From: Shewanella pneumatophori
Lineage (GTDB): Bacteria; Pseudomonadota; Gammaproteobacteria; Enterobacterales; Shewanellaceae
NCBI RefSeq assembly: GCF_023283895.1
Contig: NZ_JAKILB010000001.1
Location: forward strand, 186,001-250,000
Reading direction: 5' to 3'
DNA: 64,000 nucleotides
Shown: piece after piece, positions 1 to 9,438 of the stretch
Position numbering within the stretch: position 1 is the first letter of the stretch
Layout of the letters: each line of letters opens with the position of its first letter
Made by a program: the position numbers and the translations under genes
Notes under the pieces: generated by a model
What the model saw: the letters and a program-made list of their open reading frames with translations, nothing else
Told to the model about the DNA's origin: nothing
Databases searched by the model: none

Positions 1-859
1 TGAAATCGATTTCCAACCAGAAACGGTTTCAGCGATTAGCGCTGTTGAGCCACTACCTAATATTAAGCAAATTATTGCTGTTGCTTCAGGTAAAGGCGGC
101 GTGGGTAAATCAACAACTGCAGTTAACCTTGCCTTAGCATTGGCGGCAGAAGGTGCCAGCGTTGGTATTCTAGATGCTGATATCTATGGTCCATCCATTC
201 CGATGATGTTAGGTGTTGAAGATTTCAAGCCTGTATCGCCAGATGGTAAAATCATGACCTTTGCTCCGGCACATGGCATTGCAGCGCAATCTATCGGCTT
301 TATGTTAGATGGTGACCAAGCTGCAGTATGGCGTGGCCCAATGGCGGCTGGTGCGCTAGTACAGCTACTTACTGAAACTGAGTGGCCTGAGTTAGATTAC
401 TTAGTGATTGATATGCCACCAGGAACTGGTGATATCCAGCTTACTTTGTCGCAAAAAGTGCCAGTAAGTGGTGCCGTAATCGTTACAACACCGCAAGATA
501 TTGCGTTGGCTGACGCTAAAAAAGGCGTGAGCATGTTCCAAAAAGTAAACATCCCAGTATTGGGGATTGTTGAAAACATGAGTTTCCACCTATGTCCAGA
601 ATGTGGTCATAAAGATCACCCATTCGGTGCAGAAGGTGGCCAGAAAATGGCAACTCGCTACAAGGTGCCACTACTCGGTCAATTACCGCTACAGCTTAAT
701 ATCCGTGAAGATGTAGATAAAGGTACGCCAACTGTAGTGGCTGACGAATCAAGTCAAGTTGCTGGTATTTATCGTGAAATCGCTAGAAAGGTCGGGGCAC
801 AGCTTGCGTTATGTCAAGCACAGCCTAAAGTATCAATTAGCATGTCTGATGACGAATAA
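1..859 (+). CDS. mrp: Iron-sulfur cluster carrier ATPase Mrp/ApbC (5' truncated)
   Basis: This is a Mrp/ApbC/NBP35-type P-loop ATPase that binds and delivers Fe-S clusters in the cytosol. The reading frame is open from the first bases of the window, so the gene begins upstream; the ATG at 101 lies inside the deviant Walker A loop (GKGGVGKST) and is not the true start. Downstream are the switch regions (DADIYGPSIP and DMPPGTGD) and a CPEC motif near base 595, the CxxC that in this family holds the bridging cluster at the dimer interface. The upstream DUF59-like N-terminal part is mostly outside the window. The C-terminal end is complete, and udk follows after 12 bp, which suggests co-transcription. 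Confidence 0.95.
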   Translation, partial: EIDFQPETVSAISAVEPLPNIKQIIAVASGKGGVGKSTTAVNLALALAAEGASVGILDADIYGPSIPMMLGVEDFKPVSPDGKIMTFAPAHGIAAQSIGFMLDGDQAAVWRGPMAAGALVQLLTETEWPELDYLVIDMPPGTGDIQLTLSQKVPVSGAVIVTTPQDIALADAKKGVSMFQKVNIPVLGIVENMSFHLCPECGHKDHPFGAEGGQKMATRYKVPLLGQLPLQLNIREDVDKGTPTVVADESSQVAGIYREIARKVGAQLALCQAQPKVSISMSDDE

Positions 860-871
860 GGTCTATTTTAA

Positions 872-1510
872 ATGAATTCTAAAGATTGTGTTGTAATTGG
901 TATCGCTGGCGCGTCAGCGTCGGGTAAAAGTTTAATCGCTAAAACGATTTATGAAGAGCTTTGCCGCGATTTAGGTACAGATCAAATTGGCGTGATTGCA
1001 GAAGATGCATACTACCGCGACCAAGGCCATTTATCTATGGACCAACGTGTACTAACTAATTATGACCATCCTAAGGCACTGGACCACGAGTTATTGTGCA
1101 GCCACTTACGTGAGTTAAAAGCAGGAAACGCGGTAGATGTACCTGTATATAGCTATACAGAGCATACGCGTACCGACGAAAAAGTAACACTGACTCCTAA
1201 AAAAGTGATTATTTTAGAAGGGATTCTGCTACTGACAGATCCTGCTCTTCGTAAAGAGATGGATGCTTCTGTATTTATGGATACTCCGCTGGATATCTGT
1301 TTTATGCGCCGTCTTGCACGCGATGTGGCTGAGCGTGGCAGAACAATGGATTCTGTTATGCAACAGTACACAGAAACTGTTCGCCCAATGTTCTTGCAGT
1401 TCATTGAACCGTCAAAGCAATACGCTGATATTATCGTGCCTCGCGGTGGCAAAAACCGTATCGCAACGGATATCTTAAAAGCGCGTATTCAGCATTTACT
1501 TGCAAAATAA
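872..1510 (+). CDS. udk: Uridine kinase
   Basis: Uridine/cytidine kinase of the pyrimidine salvage pathway, phosphorylating uridine and cytidine to the monophosphates in the cytosol. The 212-residue protein has the P-loop GASASGKS at residues 13-20, followed by the family block [11 protein letters not shown] and the YDHPKALD nucleoside-binding segment. The length matches bacterial Udk (about 213 residues). The ATG lies 12 bp after mrp, and no terminator separates the two genes. Confidence 0.96.
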   Translation: MNSKDCVVIGIAGASASGKSLIAKTIYEELCRDLGTDQIGVIAEDAYYRDQGHLSMDQRVLTNYDHPKALDHELLCSHLRELKAGNAVDVPVYSYTEHTRTDEKVTLTPKKVIILEGILLLTDPALRKEMDASVFMDTPLDICFMRRLARDVAERGRTMDSVMQQYTETVRPMFLQFIEPSKQYADIIVPRGGKNRIATDILKARIQHLLAK

Positions 1511-1638
1511 GATAACTTACTCATATTAAGAGAACTTAGCGGATATGCGGTTAACTGGCCTAAATAGATTTACTAAGGTTTGGGCACAAGTGAGAAAGTA
1601 CAGCAACAAGCTGCTAGTCAAAGTAATCAGGATTGCTA

Positions 1639-2574
1639 ATGTCTGAAGTTTGGGTAAATGGACAACCCGATACCAATGTAAACCCTTTAGATAGGGGCTT
1701 AGCTTATGGCGATGGCTTATTTGCAACAATGCGAGTAAGCCAAGGCCAGATCCTGTTTTTGACAGCGCATTTAGAGCGTCTTGTTCAAGGCACTTTTCGA
1801 CTCGGTTTTAATTGGTATCCATCTGCGACGCTCAAGCAGCAGTTAACCTGTTTAGCTCAAGCTAACCCTCATTCTTGTATTAAATTATTGCTGACTCGTG
1901 GTGCTGGTGGTCGAGGCTATGGTATCGACTTGGTGCGTCAGAATTTGGCTTTTATTGGTGAGGAAATAGCTGTTTCTGAATCTGCTACTCAAGCCGGTAA
2001 GGATTTAGCCAAAGATAATGGCAAAGGCGCGACAGCAAGCAACAATGCGGGTCTGCCGATTATAAATGAAATCGTGTCAGTACATGCACTGCCTGCTCAA
2101 TATGCAGCTTGGCAGCAAGAGGGGATCTGTTTAGCTTTATCAGACATTAAACTCGGCAGGCAGTCAAAGCTTGCAGGTATCAAGCATTGTAATCGTTTAG
2201 AGCAAGTATTAATTAAATCGACCGCTTTGCCAGAGAATGCTCAAGATTGGTTGGTATTAGACTCAGATGACAATATTATCGAGTCATCAATGGCGAATAT
2301 CTTTTTTGTGGTTGAACAAATCATTATGACCCCAAGGATATGCTTCGCTGGCGTAGCTGGTATGATGCGCGAGCAGGTGATCTACCAGTTGCTAGAAATG
2401 GGCTATAAAGTCGAAATCTGCGATTTTCATTACAGTATGCTAGCCAAGGCTCAGTATGCTTTTATAACCAATAGCCTATTTGGGCTTATTGATGTGGTGG
2501 TAATTGATGATAAGCAATTTAGCCGCACTTCTTTGACATCTAAAGTAAGAGAACAGCTCAGTCTGACATTATGA
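1639..2574 (+). CDS. pabC: Aminodeoxychorismate lyase
   Basis: PLP-dependent fold-type IV enzyme that converts 4-amino-4-deoxychorismate to p-aminobenzoate and pyruvate for folate synthesis. An upstream TTG in frame at 1633 is possible, but the ATG at 1639 gives the normal MSEVWVNGQ start. The motifs are DRGLAYGDGLF (residues 18-28), a candidate PLP lysine in LAGIKHCNRLEQV (Lys182) and the ESSMANIFF block. At 311 residues it is about 40 longer than E. coli PabC (269). The extra length is a low-complexity Ala/Ser/Lys/Gly-rich stretch at about residues 110-145 between strands. The last bases overlap the mltG start (ATGA), the usual pabC-mltG-tmk-holB operon order. Confidence 0.93.
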   Translation: MSEVWVNGQPDTNVNPLDRGLAYGDGLFATMRVSQGQILFLTAHLERLVQGTFRLGFNWYPSATLKQQLTCLAQANPHSCIKLLLTRGAGGRGYGIDLVRQNLAFIGEEIAVSESATQAGKDLAKDNGKGATASNNAGLPIINEIVSVHALPAQYAAWQQEGICLALSDIKLGRQSKLAGIKHCNRLEQVLIKSTALPENAQDWLVLDSDDNIIESSMANIFFVVEQIIMTPRICFAGVAGMMREQVIYQLLEMGYKVEICDFHYSMLAKAQYAFITNSLFGLIDVVVIDDKQFSRTSLTSKVREQLSLTL

Positions 2575-3578
2575 AAAAAGCAATAATAGGATTATTCGCA
2601 GTATTATTTACGCTGTTAACTGTTGCGGCAATTGGCGGTTACTGGGGTTATCAAACTCTGCTGGCTTATGGCGAGACGCCAGTTAACCTAACAGAATCTA
2701 AAGAACTAGACGTAAAGCGTGGTACTAACTTTAACCAGTTTATTAGCGTTCTAGAGTCTGAGCAACTGATTGAAGAGGGCTGGAAGCTTAAGTGGTTGGT
2801 ACGCATAAAGCCTGAATTAGCAAACATTCGCTCAGGCCTTTACGATGTAAATCCTGACGACACCGTAAATACTTTGCTGGCTAAAATCATAAGCGGCAAA
2901 GAAAAATCCTTCGGCGTAACTCTGTTAGAAGGTCAAACAGTAAAAGAGTGGCAACAGGTACTTGAACAACAACCTAGATTGACGATCGGCGAAGATGTTT
3001 TTGCACAGATTTTACGTGAAAATGGTGATGATTCAGGACTGCCTGAGGGTAAGTTTTTCCCTGATACCTATCATTATATTGCAGGAAGCAGTGAGAAGGC
3101 ATTACTGAATAAAAGCTATTTAAAAATGCAGCTTGAGTTAGATAAAGCTTGGCAGGGTAGGCAAGAAGGCTTACCCCTTAAATCAGCTTATGAGCTACTT
3201 ATTTTAGCCTCAATTATTGAAAAAGAGACGGGCAAAGCGAGCGAGCGTCCGTGGATCGCCGCGGTATTTGTCAACCGTTTACGTAAAGGTATGCGTTTAC
3301 AAACCGACCCAACAGTTATCTACGGCATGGGCGATAGATATAATGGCAATATCACCCGTAAAGACCTTCGTGAAACGACGGCATTTAATACATATAGAAT
3401 TAATGGTTTACCACCAACGCCAATCGCTGCTCCGAGTTTAGCCGCCATTCAAGCAGCAGCGCATCCTGCAGATGTTGATTATTTTTATTTCGTGTCGCGA
3501 AATGATGGTAGCCATGTTTTTTCAAAAACACTGAACGAGCACAATCGAGCAGTGAATAAATATCAGAGAAATCGATGA
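2571..3578 (+). CDS. mltG: Endolytic murein transglycosylase MltG
   Basis: Inner-membrane lytic transglycosylase that cuts nascent glycan strands and acts as a terminase of peptidoglycan synthesis. The 335-residue protein has one N-terminal transmembrane helix (about residues 4-26), a LysM-like region, and the catalytic YceG domain. [10 protein letters not shown] contains the conserved catalytic Glu, and [18 protein letters not shown] is the following signature. The start ATG overlaps the pabC stop and the end overlaps the tmk start, so the three genes are probably translationally coupled. Confidence 0.96.
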   Translation: MKKAIIGLFAVLFTLLTVAAIGGYWGYQTLLAYGETPVNLTESKELDVKRGTNFNQFISVLESEQLIEEGWKLKWLVRIKPELANIRSGLYDVNPDDTVNTLLAKIISGKEKSFGVTLLEGQTVKEWQQVLEQQPRLTIGEDVFAQILRENGDDSGLPEGKFFPDTYHYIAGSSEKALLNKSYLKMQLELDKAWQGRQEGLPLKSAYELLILASIIEKETGKASERPWIAAVFVNRLRKGMRLQTDPTVIYGMGDRYNGNITRKDLRETTAFNTYRINGLPPTPIAAPSLAAIQAAAHPADVDYFYFVSRNDGSHVFSKTLNEHNRAVNKYQRNR

Positions 3579-4213
3579 ATACGAATACACAAAATAGCGC
3601 AAAATTTATTGTTATCGAAGGGCTTGAAGGTGCGGGTAAATCAAGCGCAATTGCTCTGGTAAGAGACTTTATTGAAAAACACACTGGCAAAGCTCCAGTT
3701 TGTACCCGTGAGCCCGGCGGTACGCCACTTGCCGAGCAAATGCGAGATCTAGTCAAAGTGGCTAATGAAGATGATCCTTTATGTGACGAAGCTGAGTGCT
3801 TGCTATTTTACGCGGCAAGAGCGCAACTCGTAGCCAATGTGATTAAGCCATCGTTAGCAAAAGGCGATTGGGTGTTAGGCGATAGACACAATCTATCGTC
3901 TTTAGCGTATCAAGGCGGTGGTCGTGGACTTATGCCTTTAGTATCAGCAATTAGTGACGCAACGCTAAAAGGCTTTAAACCTGACTTAACACTCTATTTA
4001 GATATTGAGCCAAAACTGGGCCTTGAGCGCGCAGCTCGCCGTGGCGAGTTAGATCGCATTGAAAATCAAGAGATTGAATTTTTTAATCGTACTCGTGCAA
4101 CGTTTTTAGAATTTGCTGACGCCGATGACTCAATTAAAATTGTTGATGCTAGCCAAAGTATGGCTGAGGTGCATAAAGATATTATTGCCTTACTACAAGA
4201 ATTGAGTTGGTAA
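3575..4213 (+). CDS. tmk: Thymidylate kinase
   Basis: dTMP kinase, which makes dTDP in the dTTP pathway. The P-loop EGLEGAGKS lies at residues 15-23, followed by [12 protein letters not shown] and the DR-containing substrate segment [18 protein letters not shown]. Its 212 residues match the family norm. The ATG overlaps the mltG stop, and holB starts one base after its stop codon. There is nothing unusual in the sequence. Confidence 0.97.
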   Translation: MNTNTQNSAKFIVIEGLEGAGKSSAIALVRDFIEKHTGKAPVCTREPGGTPLAEQMRDLVKVANEDDPLCDEAECLLFYAARAQLVANVIKPSLAKGDWVLGDRHNLSSLAYQGGGRGLMPLVSAISDATLKGFKPDLTLYLDIEPKLGLERAARRGELDRIENQEIEFFNRTRATFLEFADADDSIKIVDASQSMAEVHKDIIALLQELSW

Positions 4214-4214
4214 G

Positions 4215-5132
4215 ATGACAATGCTTCCGTGGCTGCAGACTCCTATCGCTGACTTTAGTTCACAGCTAAAAAATAATCGGGTTGGGCATGCATATCTGCT
4301 AGGTATGGACCTCGGATATGGTGGTGAACAACTTACATTGGAGTTAGCTAAGGCTGCTTTATGTAAACAAGTAGGCAACACTGGAAGTTGTGGTTTTTGT
4401 AAACCATGCCAGTTACTTGAAGCCAATAATCATCCTGATTTTTATCGTATTGAAGCTGATGGTGCACAGATTAAAGTTGATCAAATTCGTGCTCTTTGTC
4501 AGAAATTGTCAACCACGCCACAGCAAGGTGGTCGCCGCGTCGCAGTGATCTTCGACGCTGAGCGTTTAAACCAAGCTTCTGCCAACGCATTGCTTAAAAC
4601 CTTGGAAGAACCAGGTAAAGATATTATTCTGTTTTTACAGGCGAACTCCCCAAGTCGATTGTTGGCGACGATAAGTAGCCGTTGCCAACGTTTAGCATTT
4701 AACTTTCCAGCTAGAGCGGAGGTTAAACAGTGGCTACAACAAGAGTTGGTAACTTCAGAGGATTTGTCTTGGTGCTTACCGGTTGTTGGTGGCCCATTAG
4801 CGATTGTAGATGCCGTGGCAACTGGACGTGATCAAAGCTTAGTGGAATACAGGCAAGGTTGGTTACAAAGTTTGTCGTCTGGGCATCTGTGTGATAGCTT
4901 AACCAACGTAAGTGAGAAGCAAGTTTCTGATGCTCTTAAAGTTTTATATCTGGTATTGCATAGAGTTTTAGTTAAAAAGCAAGATCTTGACCCATTAAAA
5001 AGGGTTAATTTAGCAACTCTTGCTGCAAAAGTGATGCAATTAGAAACTCGCTTGTCGGTAATGCCTAATGTCAATTCATTAGCGTTATTCGAAGGATTAA
5101 CGCTCGAGTATAATCAGTTAATGAGTCAATAA
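4215..5132 (+). CDS. holB: DNA polymerase III subunit delta'
   Basis: Clamp-loader subunit delta' of the replicative polymerase, which helps open and load the beta clamp. The N-terminal AAA+-like domain contains a four-cysteine zinc site in the segment CKQVGNTGSCGFCKPC (about residues 50-65), plus KVDQIRALCQKLSTTPQQGG and NALLKTLEEP. As expected for delta', the nucleotide-binding loop is not a working Walker A. A second in-frame ATG occurs two codons in (MTMLP), so the exact start is ambiguous by six bases. Position between tmk and pilZ is standard. Confidence 0.94.
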   Translation: MTMLPWLQTPIADFSSQLKNNRVGHAYLLGMDLGYGGEQLTLELAKAALCKQVGNTGSCGFCKPCQLLEANNHPDFYRIEADGAQIKVDQIRALCQKLSTTPQQGGRRVAVIFDAERLNQASANALLKTLEEPGKDIILFLQANSPSRLLATISSRCQRLAFNFPARAEVKQWLQQELVTSEDLSWCLPVVGGPLAIVDAVATGRDQSLVEYRQGWLQSLSSGHLCDSLTNVSEKQVSDALKVLYLVLHRVLVKKQDLDPLKRVNLATLAAKVMQLETRLSVMPNVNSLALFEGLTLEYNQLMSQ

Positions 5133-5138
5133 AACCCT

Positions 5139-5465
5139 ATGGCAAATCTTGTTGTTAAATTTGAATCTTTACAGCAGCTTTATCGCGCTTATATGCCTTT
5201 TATTAAACCAATAGGCATGTTCATTACGACAACTCAAAGCTTCACGTTAGGGCAAGAGGTTAGGGTTTCTTATCAACTTCCGGCAATGAACCAAGTATAT
5301 GATTTTAGTGGTTCAGTGGTTTGGATTAACCCGTTAGGCGCATCTGGTGGTCGACCAGCAGGTGTTGGGGTAAAAATTTTAACTGAGCCTGATTTTCATA
5401 AGCACCATATCGAACAACTACTATCGAGTGAGCTGGCCTCTGCAGATTTGACCTCCACTATGTAG
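5139..5465 (+). CDS. pilZ: PilZ-domain protein (type IV pilus assembly PilZ type)
   Basis: Small 108-residue PilZ-fold protein lying between holB and tatD, the same place as pilZ of Pseudomonas. In that lineage the protein is needed for type IV pilus biogenesis through contacts with PilB and FimX. The conserved core YDFSGSVVWINP and the GVGVKI strand are visible. The c-di-GMP signature pairs (RxxxR and D/NxSxxG) are not present, which fits the non-binding pilus-assembly subgroup. It starts 6 bp after holB and is probably in the same transcript. No pilus genes lie nearby, so the pilus role comes from family and synteny. Confidence 0.85.
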   Translation: MANLVVKFESLQQLYRAYMPFIKPIGMFITTTQSFTLGQEVRVSYQLPAMNQVYDFSGSVVWINPLGASGGRPAGVGVKILTEPDFHKHHIEQLLSSELASADLTSTM

Positions 5466-5510
5466 CTGGGTAGACTTGCAGTCCTTTTTGTTGTTTGTTG
5501 GGTTTTTATC

Positions 5511-6299
5511 GTGCTTATCGATTCACACTGTCATTTAGACCGTCTTAAAATAGCGCCAGATCAGGCTTCTCTGCAAGAAATTATTACAGCTGCCAAAGCT
5601 CGTGATATTGCCTATTTCCTTTGCGTTAACGTTCGCCAACAAGGCTTTACTGATATGAAGCAAAAAATGGCTGCGTTTGATGAAGTCTTTTTGTCAGCGG
5701 GAGTACACCCGTTAGATGTACAAGACGGCTTAAACATTGAAGAAGTAGAGCAGTTTGCCCGCGATGAAAAAGTCATTGCGATTGGCGAAACAGGTCTTGA
5801 TTACTTTTATGCTAATGAAACCAAAGCGTTACAGCAGCAATGTTTTGAGCAGCAAATAGATTTAGCGGTAAAGGTAGATAAGCCTCTTATTATTCATACT
5901 CGTGATGCCCGCGAAGACACTATTAACTTCTTAAAGCGCGGCAACGCTGACCGTGTCGGCGGGGTACTTCATTGCTTTACAGAAAGCTGGGAAATGGCTA
6001 AGGAAGCATTGGATCTTGGTTTCTATATTTCAGTATCTGGTATTGTGACTTTCAAAAATGCTGCTGATCTGCGTACCGTGATCAGAAAGGTGCCAAAAGA
6101 TAGGCTTTTGGTCGAAACCGACTCACCGTATCTGGCACCGGTACCGCACCGTGGTAAAGAGAACCAACCTGCTTTTGTGCGTGATGTTGCTGAGTTTGTT
6201 GCTGAGCTGAGAGGAGAGAAATACCCTGAGCTAGCAGACTACACGACTGAAAACTTCTTTAAATTATTCAAAGACGCCGCTCGTTTAGCTGGGCGTTAA
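5511..6299 (+). CDS. tatD: TatD-family metal-dependent DNase/hydrolase (YcfH type)
   Basis: TIM-barrel amidohydrolase-like deoxyribonuclease. All metal ligands of the family are visible: HCH in IDSHCHLD at the N-terminus, the Glu of GETGLDYF, the His of PLIIHTRDA, the His of GVLHCFTES and the Asp of ETDSPYLAP. The 262-residue length is typical. The start is a GTG, chosen because it gives the family-standard MLIDSHCHLD. It ends the pabC-mltG-tmk-holB-pilZ series. In E. coli the equivalent gene is ycfH, beside holB. Confidence 0.93.
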   Translation: MLIDSHCHLDRLKIAPDQASLQEIITAAKARDIAYFLCVNVRQQGFTDMKQKMAAFDEVFLSAGVHPLDVQDGLNIEEVEQFARDEKVIAIGETGLDYFYANETKALQQQCFEQQIDLAVKVDKPLIIHTRDAREDTINFLKRGNADRVGGVLHCFTESWEMAKEALDLGFYISVSGIVTFKNAADLRTVIRKVPKDRLLVETDSPYLAPVPHRGKENQPAFVRDVAEFVAELRGEKYPELADYTTENFFKLFKDAARLAGR

Positions 6300-6330
6300 T
6301 CTTCCTCGTCAATTCATCTCAAATTTCAGA

Positions 6331-6369
6331 CAAAAAAAGACCCAAAACTATTCCAATTGTTCTGGGTCT
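6331..6369 (-). terminator. Rho-independent terminator downstream of rsmF
   Basis: Arms agaccca (6339-6345) and tgggtct (6363-6369) form a stem. Read on the reverse strand they are followed by seven T residues (complement of 6332-6338). It can end reverse transcription coming from rsmF or from the candidate RNA below. Confidence 0.75.
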
Positions 6370-6560
6370 AGGGGAATGGCTCACTAGGAGCCGTGCGCTA
6401 CTGTTGTTACCAGTTAAGGTAAATTCAGATAAAAGCCACTCTTGCAGTACACCTTGTACTGAGAATTCTGTTTAGACTAGATAATAACGGATGTCTCTTT
6501 CCATTATTATCTATCATTTAATCTTTGAGCGACTCGTTGTAAAAACCGATGCTATACAGT
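6331..6560 (-). ncRNA. Candidate structured RNA in the tatD-rsmF gap
   Basis: No gene is visible between tatD and rsmF (6300-6644). The reverse strand can fold into four successive hairpins: 6479-6512 (arms AGATAATAA/TTATTATCT), 6445-6461 (CAGTAC/GTACTG), 6378-6392 (GGCTC/GAGCC) and the terminator at 6331-6369. This looks like a small RNA or a structured rsmF 3' UTR. No convincing promoter was found and no known RNA family was recognised, so the 5' boundary is a guess. Confidence 0.35.
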
Positions 6561-6644
6561 GTAGACTAGCTTTTTAGGTTTTGACTGGTTATTTTCAAGC
6601 TCACTCGGTGTAAATGTAACTGTTTGTGTCCACAAGCAGCTATT

Positions 6645-8069
6645 CTAAGGATAAAGTGCAATCTTATCTTTTACTAAGTCTCTGGGAAGATTGTTTTTTA
6701 ATTTATTACCTAGATGTTTAGCCACGCCAAGCGAAACGTTCGCATAGCTAACAATAACTTCACCTTGCGGTTTAATTCTTTCTGCCAGACTGATGTCTCG
6801 CCCCATCAGATATTCTCTAGCTTGTTCATCGTTAAGATTAATCATACTCGGTGACGGCAGCGCCAATATCGCCTCATGGCGTACCTTGTAGCCTTTTTTA
6901 AGCGCATCAGCCAGTTTAATCCCTATTCGTTGGAAGCGCATTTTGCCGATAAGTGGCGTGATGGCTTTGGGGAATAACCAATACTCTAAGTCACGCTGCA
7001 TAATCTCAGCATCTTTTGGCAAAGTAATACCGAACGTATCTTTAAAATAGCTTTCTAGTTCCGCTATTTGTTTTGCTTTTACTGGGGTAAATGGAAAGTT
7101 TTTTTGCTTTCTTGGTTCTTCTTGCTGGCGTTCAACAGCAGTCAGCTTGTTAATCTTTGCAACAAAAAAACCTTCACTGTCGTAAATTTGCGGCCAAACA
7201 TGTAAAAAGCCTTCTTTGGTACAAGCTTTATCTGCATGCGGGAATAATGTACTTAATGACATAAACTCGACCGCATCACCAAATACTGACTTTAAATGAT
7301 GGCAGACATCTTGGTTTTCTTGTCGGCTCAATGCGCAAGTAGAATAAACTAAACTGCCTCCGACTTTTAATGCCAAAAATGCAGACTCAATGAGCGCCTT
7401 TTGAGTGTCAACAATGCCCTTATTTTCATTGTTATCCCAGTTTTTTAGTGCGTCAGGATCTTTACGGATTGTGCCTTCGCCGCTACAAGGCGCATCTAAT
7501 AAAATCGAGTCGAAGGTTTCAAATAAGTATTCGCCAAATACTCGGGCATCAAAATGAGTTAAAGCACAGTTAGATACGCCCATTCTGGAGATATTGGCAT
7601 GTAGCACTTTAACGCGACTTGCTGAATACTCGTTAGCAACAAGTAGGCCTTTGTTTTCCATCAATCCCGCGATTTGAGTGGTTTTTGAGCCCGGTGCTGA
7701 AGCCATATCAAGCACTCGAGTATCGGCTGTGATATCAGCCGTTTTGCCCTCGAATAAGGCTGTTGGTGGCAGCATAGAGCTTGCTTCTTGAATGTAAAAC
7801 AACCCCTGTAAGTGCTCGATAGTATTGCCTAGCTGGATCTCAACATTATTGCTGATCCAAAAGCCTTCGCTGCACCAAGGAATGGGGTCAAATTGCCAGC
7901 CTTTAGTTGTCATCAACTCGATAAAGCTATCGACGCTAATTTTGAGCGTATTAACCCTAATCGATAATCGTAATGGTTTATTGCTGTAGGCAATAAAGTC
8001 GTCCATTGTCAGGTGAGATGGGAGTTCGCGTTCAATACTATCGAGAAAATTCTGATTAAAATGAGCCAT
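6645..8069 (-). CDS. rsmF: 16S rRNA (cytosine-1407-C5)-methyltransferase RsmF
   Basis: SAM-dependent RNA m5C methyltransferase of the NOL1/NOP2/Sun family. In E. coli RsmF (YebU) methylates C1407 of 16S rRNA in the 30S subunit. The 474-residue length matches (E. coli 479). Visible motifs are the SAM loop DMASAPGSKTTQ, the catalytic-pocket LLDAPCSGEGT and the catalytic cysteine block VYSTCALSRQEN. The C-terminal third is the RsmF-type PUA-like extension. It is convergent with tatD and divergent from the SpmA/SpmB-like gene. In E. coli it lies next to letAB; here that gene intervenes. Confidence 0.94.
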   Translation of the reverse strand: MAHFNQNFLDSIERELPSHLTMDDFIAYSNKPLRLSIRVNTLKISVDSFIELMTTKGWQFDPIPWCSEGFWISNNVEIQLGNTIEHLQGLFYIQEASSMLPPTALFEGKTADITADTRVLDMASAPGSKTTQIAGLMENKGLLVANEYSASRVKVLHANISRMGVSNCALTHFDARVFGEYLFETFDSILLDAPCSGEGTIRKDPDALKNWDNNENKGIVDTQKALIESAFLALKVGGSLVYSTCALSRQENQDVCHHLKSVFGDAVEFMSLSTLFPHADKACTKEGFLHVWPQIYDSEGFFVAKINKLTAVERQQEEPRKQKNFPFTPVKAKQIAELESYFKDTFGITLPKDAEIMQRDLEYWLFPKAITPLIGKMRFQRIGIKLADALKKGYKVRHEAILALPSPSMINLNDEQAREYLMGRDISLAERIKPQGEVIVSYANVSLGVAKHLGNKLKNNLPRDLVKDKIALYP

Positions 8070-8128
8070 ATGTTGAAGATAATGCGGTAAAGTACTGAGA
8101 TTATAACAGAGTTAAAGAGATAAATTGC

Positions 8129-9355
8129 GTGCTAAATAAGATCTGGTTTGGCTTTTTTGCTACCGCATTATTGGCGATATTTGTTCAGTTGCTAACAGGG
8201 CAAATACAAGTGCTTTCTGAGAGTGTAGATGCCATTTTTTCAAGCGCTAAACTTGCAGCTGAAATTGCCCTTGGCTTAGTTGGTGTATTATCGCTGTGGA
8301 TGGGATTAATGCGGGTTGGTGAAAAGGCGGGAGTCGTCGCTGTTTTTTCACGTATGTTTGAACCACTGCTTTCAAAGCTGATGCCTGAAGTACCCCGAGG
8401 GCATCCTGCATATGGCAGTGTAACCATGAATCTTACCGCGAATATGCTCGGATTAGATAACGCTGCAACACCTTTGGGACTCAAGGCCATGCAAGATCTG
8501 CAAACATTGAACCCGAATAAGCATGTTGCAACTAACGCGCAAATTCTATTTTTAGTCTTAAACACATCGTCAATTACATTAGTGCCGGTAACTGTATTTT
8601 TATATCGTGCTCAACAAGGCGCGGCAGCACCTGCTGATATATTTTTGCCTATATTACTGGCTACGACAGTATCGACATTGGCTGGACTTACTATTGTTGC
8701 ACTTGTGCAGCGCTTATCGTTACTAAACGCTGTAGTACTTGCTTATGCCGGCGTTATTTTATCTTCGCTAATAGGGTTAGTTTTTTATCTCAGCACGTTA
8801 ACGGTTACGGCTATAGGTGAGGTGAGTACGGCACTCGGTAATGGCATTTTACTATTACTTATCTTCAGTTTTGTGTTGGTGGCTGGAATTCGAAAAGTCG
8901 CTGTATATGATGAGTTCATAGAGGGGGCCAAAGAGGGCTTTTCGCAATCAATTAAGCTTATTCCTTACTTGTTAGCCATGCTATTGGCAATTGCTTTACT
9001 AAGGGCATCTGGTGCTCTAGATTACCTATTGCAAATTATTGCTGGCATTATTGCTTTTGCGGGGGGGGATGTACGTTTTGTCGATGCAATGCCCACAGCA
9101 ATTATGAAACCATTTAGTGGCTCTGGCGCCAGAGCTATGATGCTAGAAACTATGCAGCATTACGGTGTGGATTCTTTTGCCGGGCGTTTAGCAGCGATTT
9201 TACAAGGCAGCACAGAAACGACCTTTTATGTATTAGCAGTGTATTTTGGTGCAGTAGGGATCCGCAACGGGCGCCATGCACTGGCTTGTGGTCTATTTGC
9301 TGACTTGGCAGGGATTATCGCGGCAATTTTAGTGTGCTATCAGTTTTATGGTTAA
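8129..9355 (+). CDS. SpmA/SpmB-type nucleoside-recognition (Gate) domain membrane protein
   Basis: Polytopic inner-membrane protein of 408 residues that looks like a fusion of the Bacillus spore maturation proteins SpmA (N-terminal half) and SpmB (C-terminal half). Telltale blocks are NMLGLDNAATPLGLKAM in the first half and QGSTETTFYVLAVYFGAVGI near the end. About eight hydrophobic segments are visible. Non-sporulating Proteobacteria often carry this fusion. Its substrate is unknown, and the spore name should not be read as function. The start is a GTG preceded by an AAAGAG-type ribosome site. A hairpin terminator follows directly. Confidence 0.85.
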   Translation: MLNKIWFGFFATALLAIFVQLLTGQIQVLSESVDAIFSSAKLAAEIALGLVGVLSLWMGLMRVGEKAGVVAVFSRMFEPLLSKLMPEVPRGHPAYGSVTMNLTANMLGLDNAATPLGLKAMQDLQTLNPNKHVATNAQILFLVLNTSSITLVPVTVFLYRAQQGAAAPADIFLPILLATTVSTLAGLTIVALVQRLSLLNAVVLAYAGVILSSLIGLVFYLSTLTVTAIGEVSTALGNGILLLLIFSFVLVAGIRKVAVYDEFIEGAKEGFSQSIKLIPYLLAMLLAIALLRASGALDYLLQIIAGIIAFAGGDVRFVDAMPTAIMKPFSGSGARAMMLETMQHYGVDSFAGRLAAILQGSTETTFYVLAVYFGAVGIRNGRHALACGLFADLAGIIAAILVCYQFYG

Positions 9356-9391
9356 TACTGCCAGAGCCAAGACTAGGTAAAACCTGAGTAC

Positions 9392-9422
9392 AAAAAAGCG
9401 AGGCTTGAAGCCTCGCTTTTTT
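9392..9422. terminator. Bidirectional terminator between the SpmA/B gene and letB
   Basis: Perfect stem AGCGAGGC/GCCTCGCT with an A-run before and a T-run after. It serves the forward SpmA/B-like gene and the reverse letAB operon. Confidence 0.9.
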
Positions 9423-9438
9423 AATACTTTCTGGCAAT

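Noticed and set aside
101..859. Mrp starting at the ATG at 101
   Set aside because: This ATG is inside the Walker A loop (GKGGVGKST); the frame is open to the window edge, so the gene is truncated at the left.
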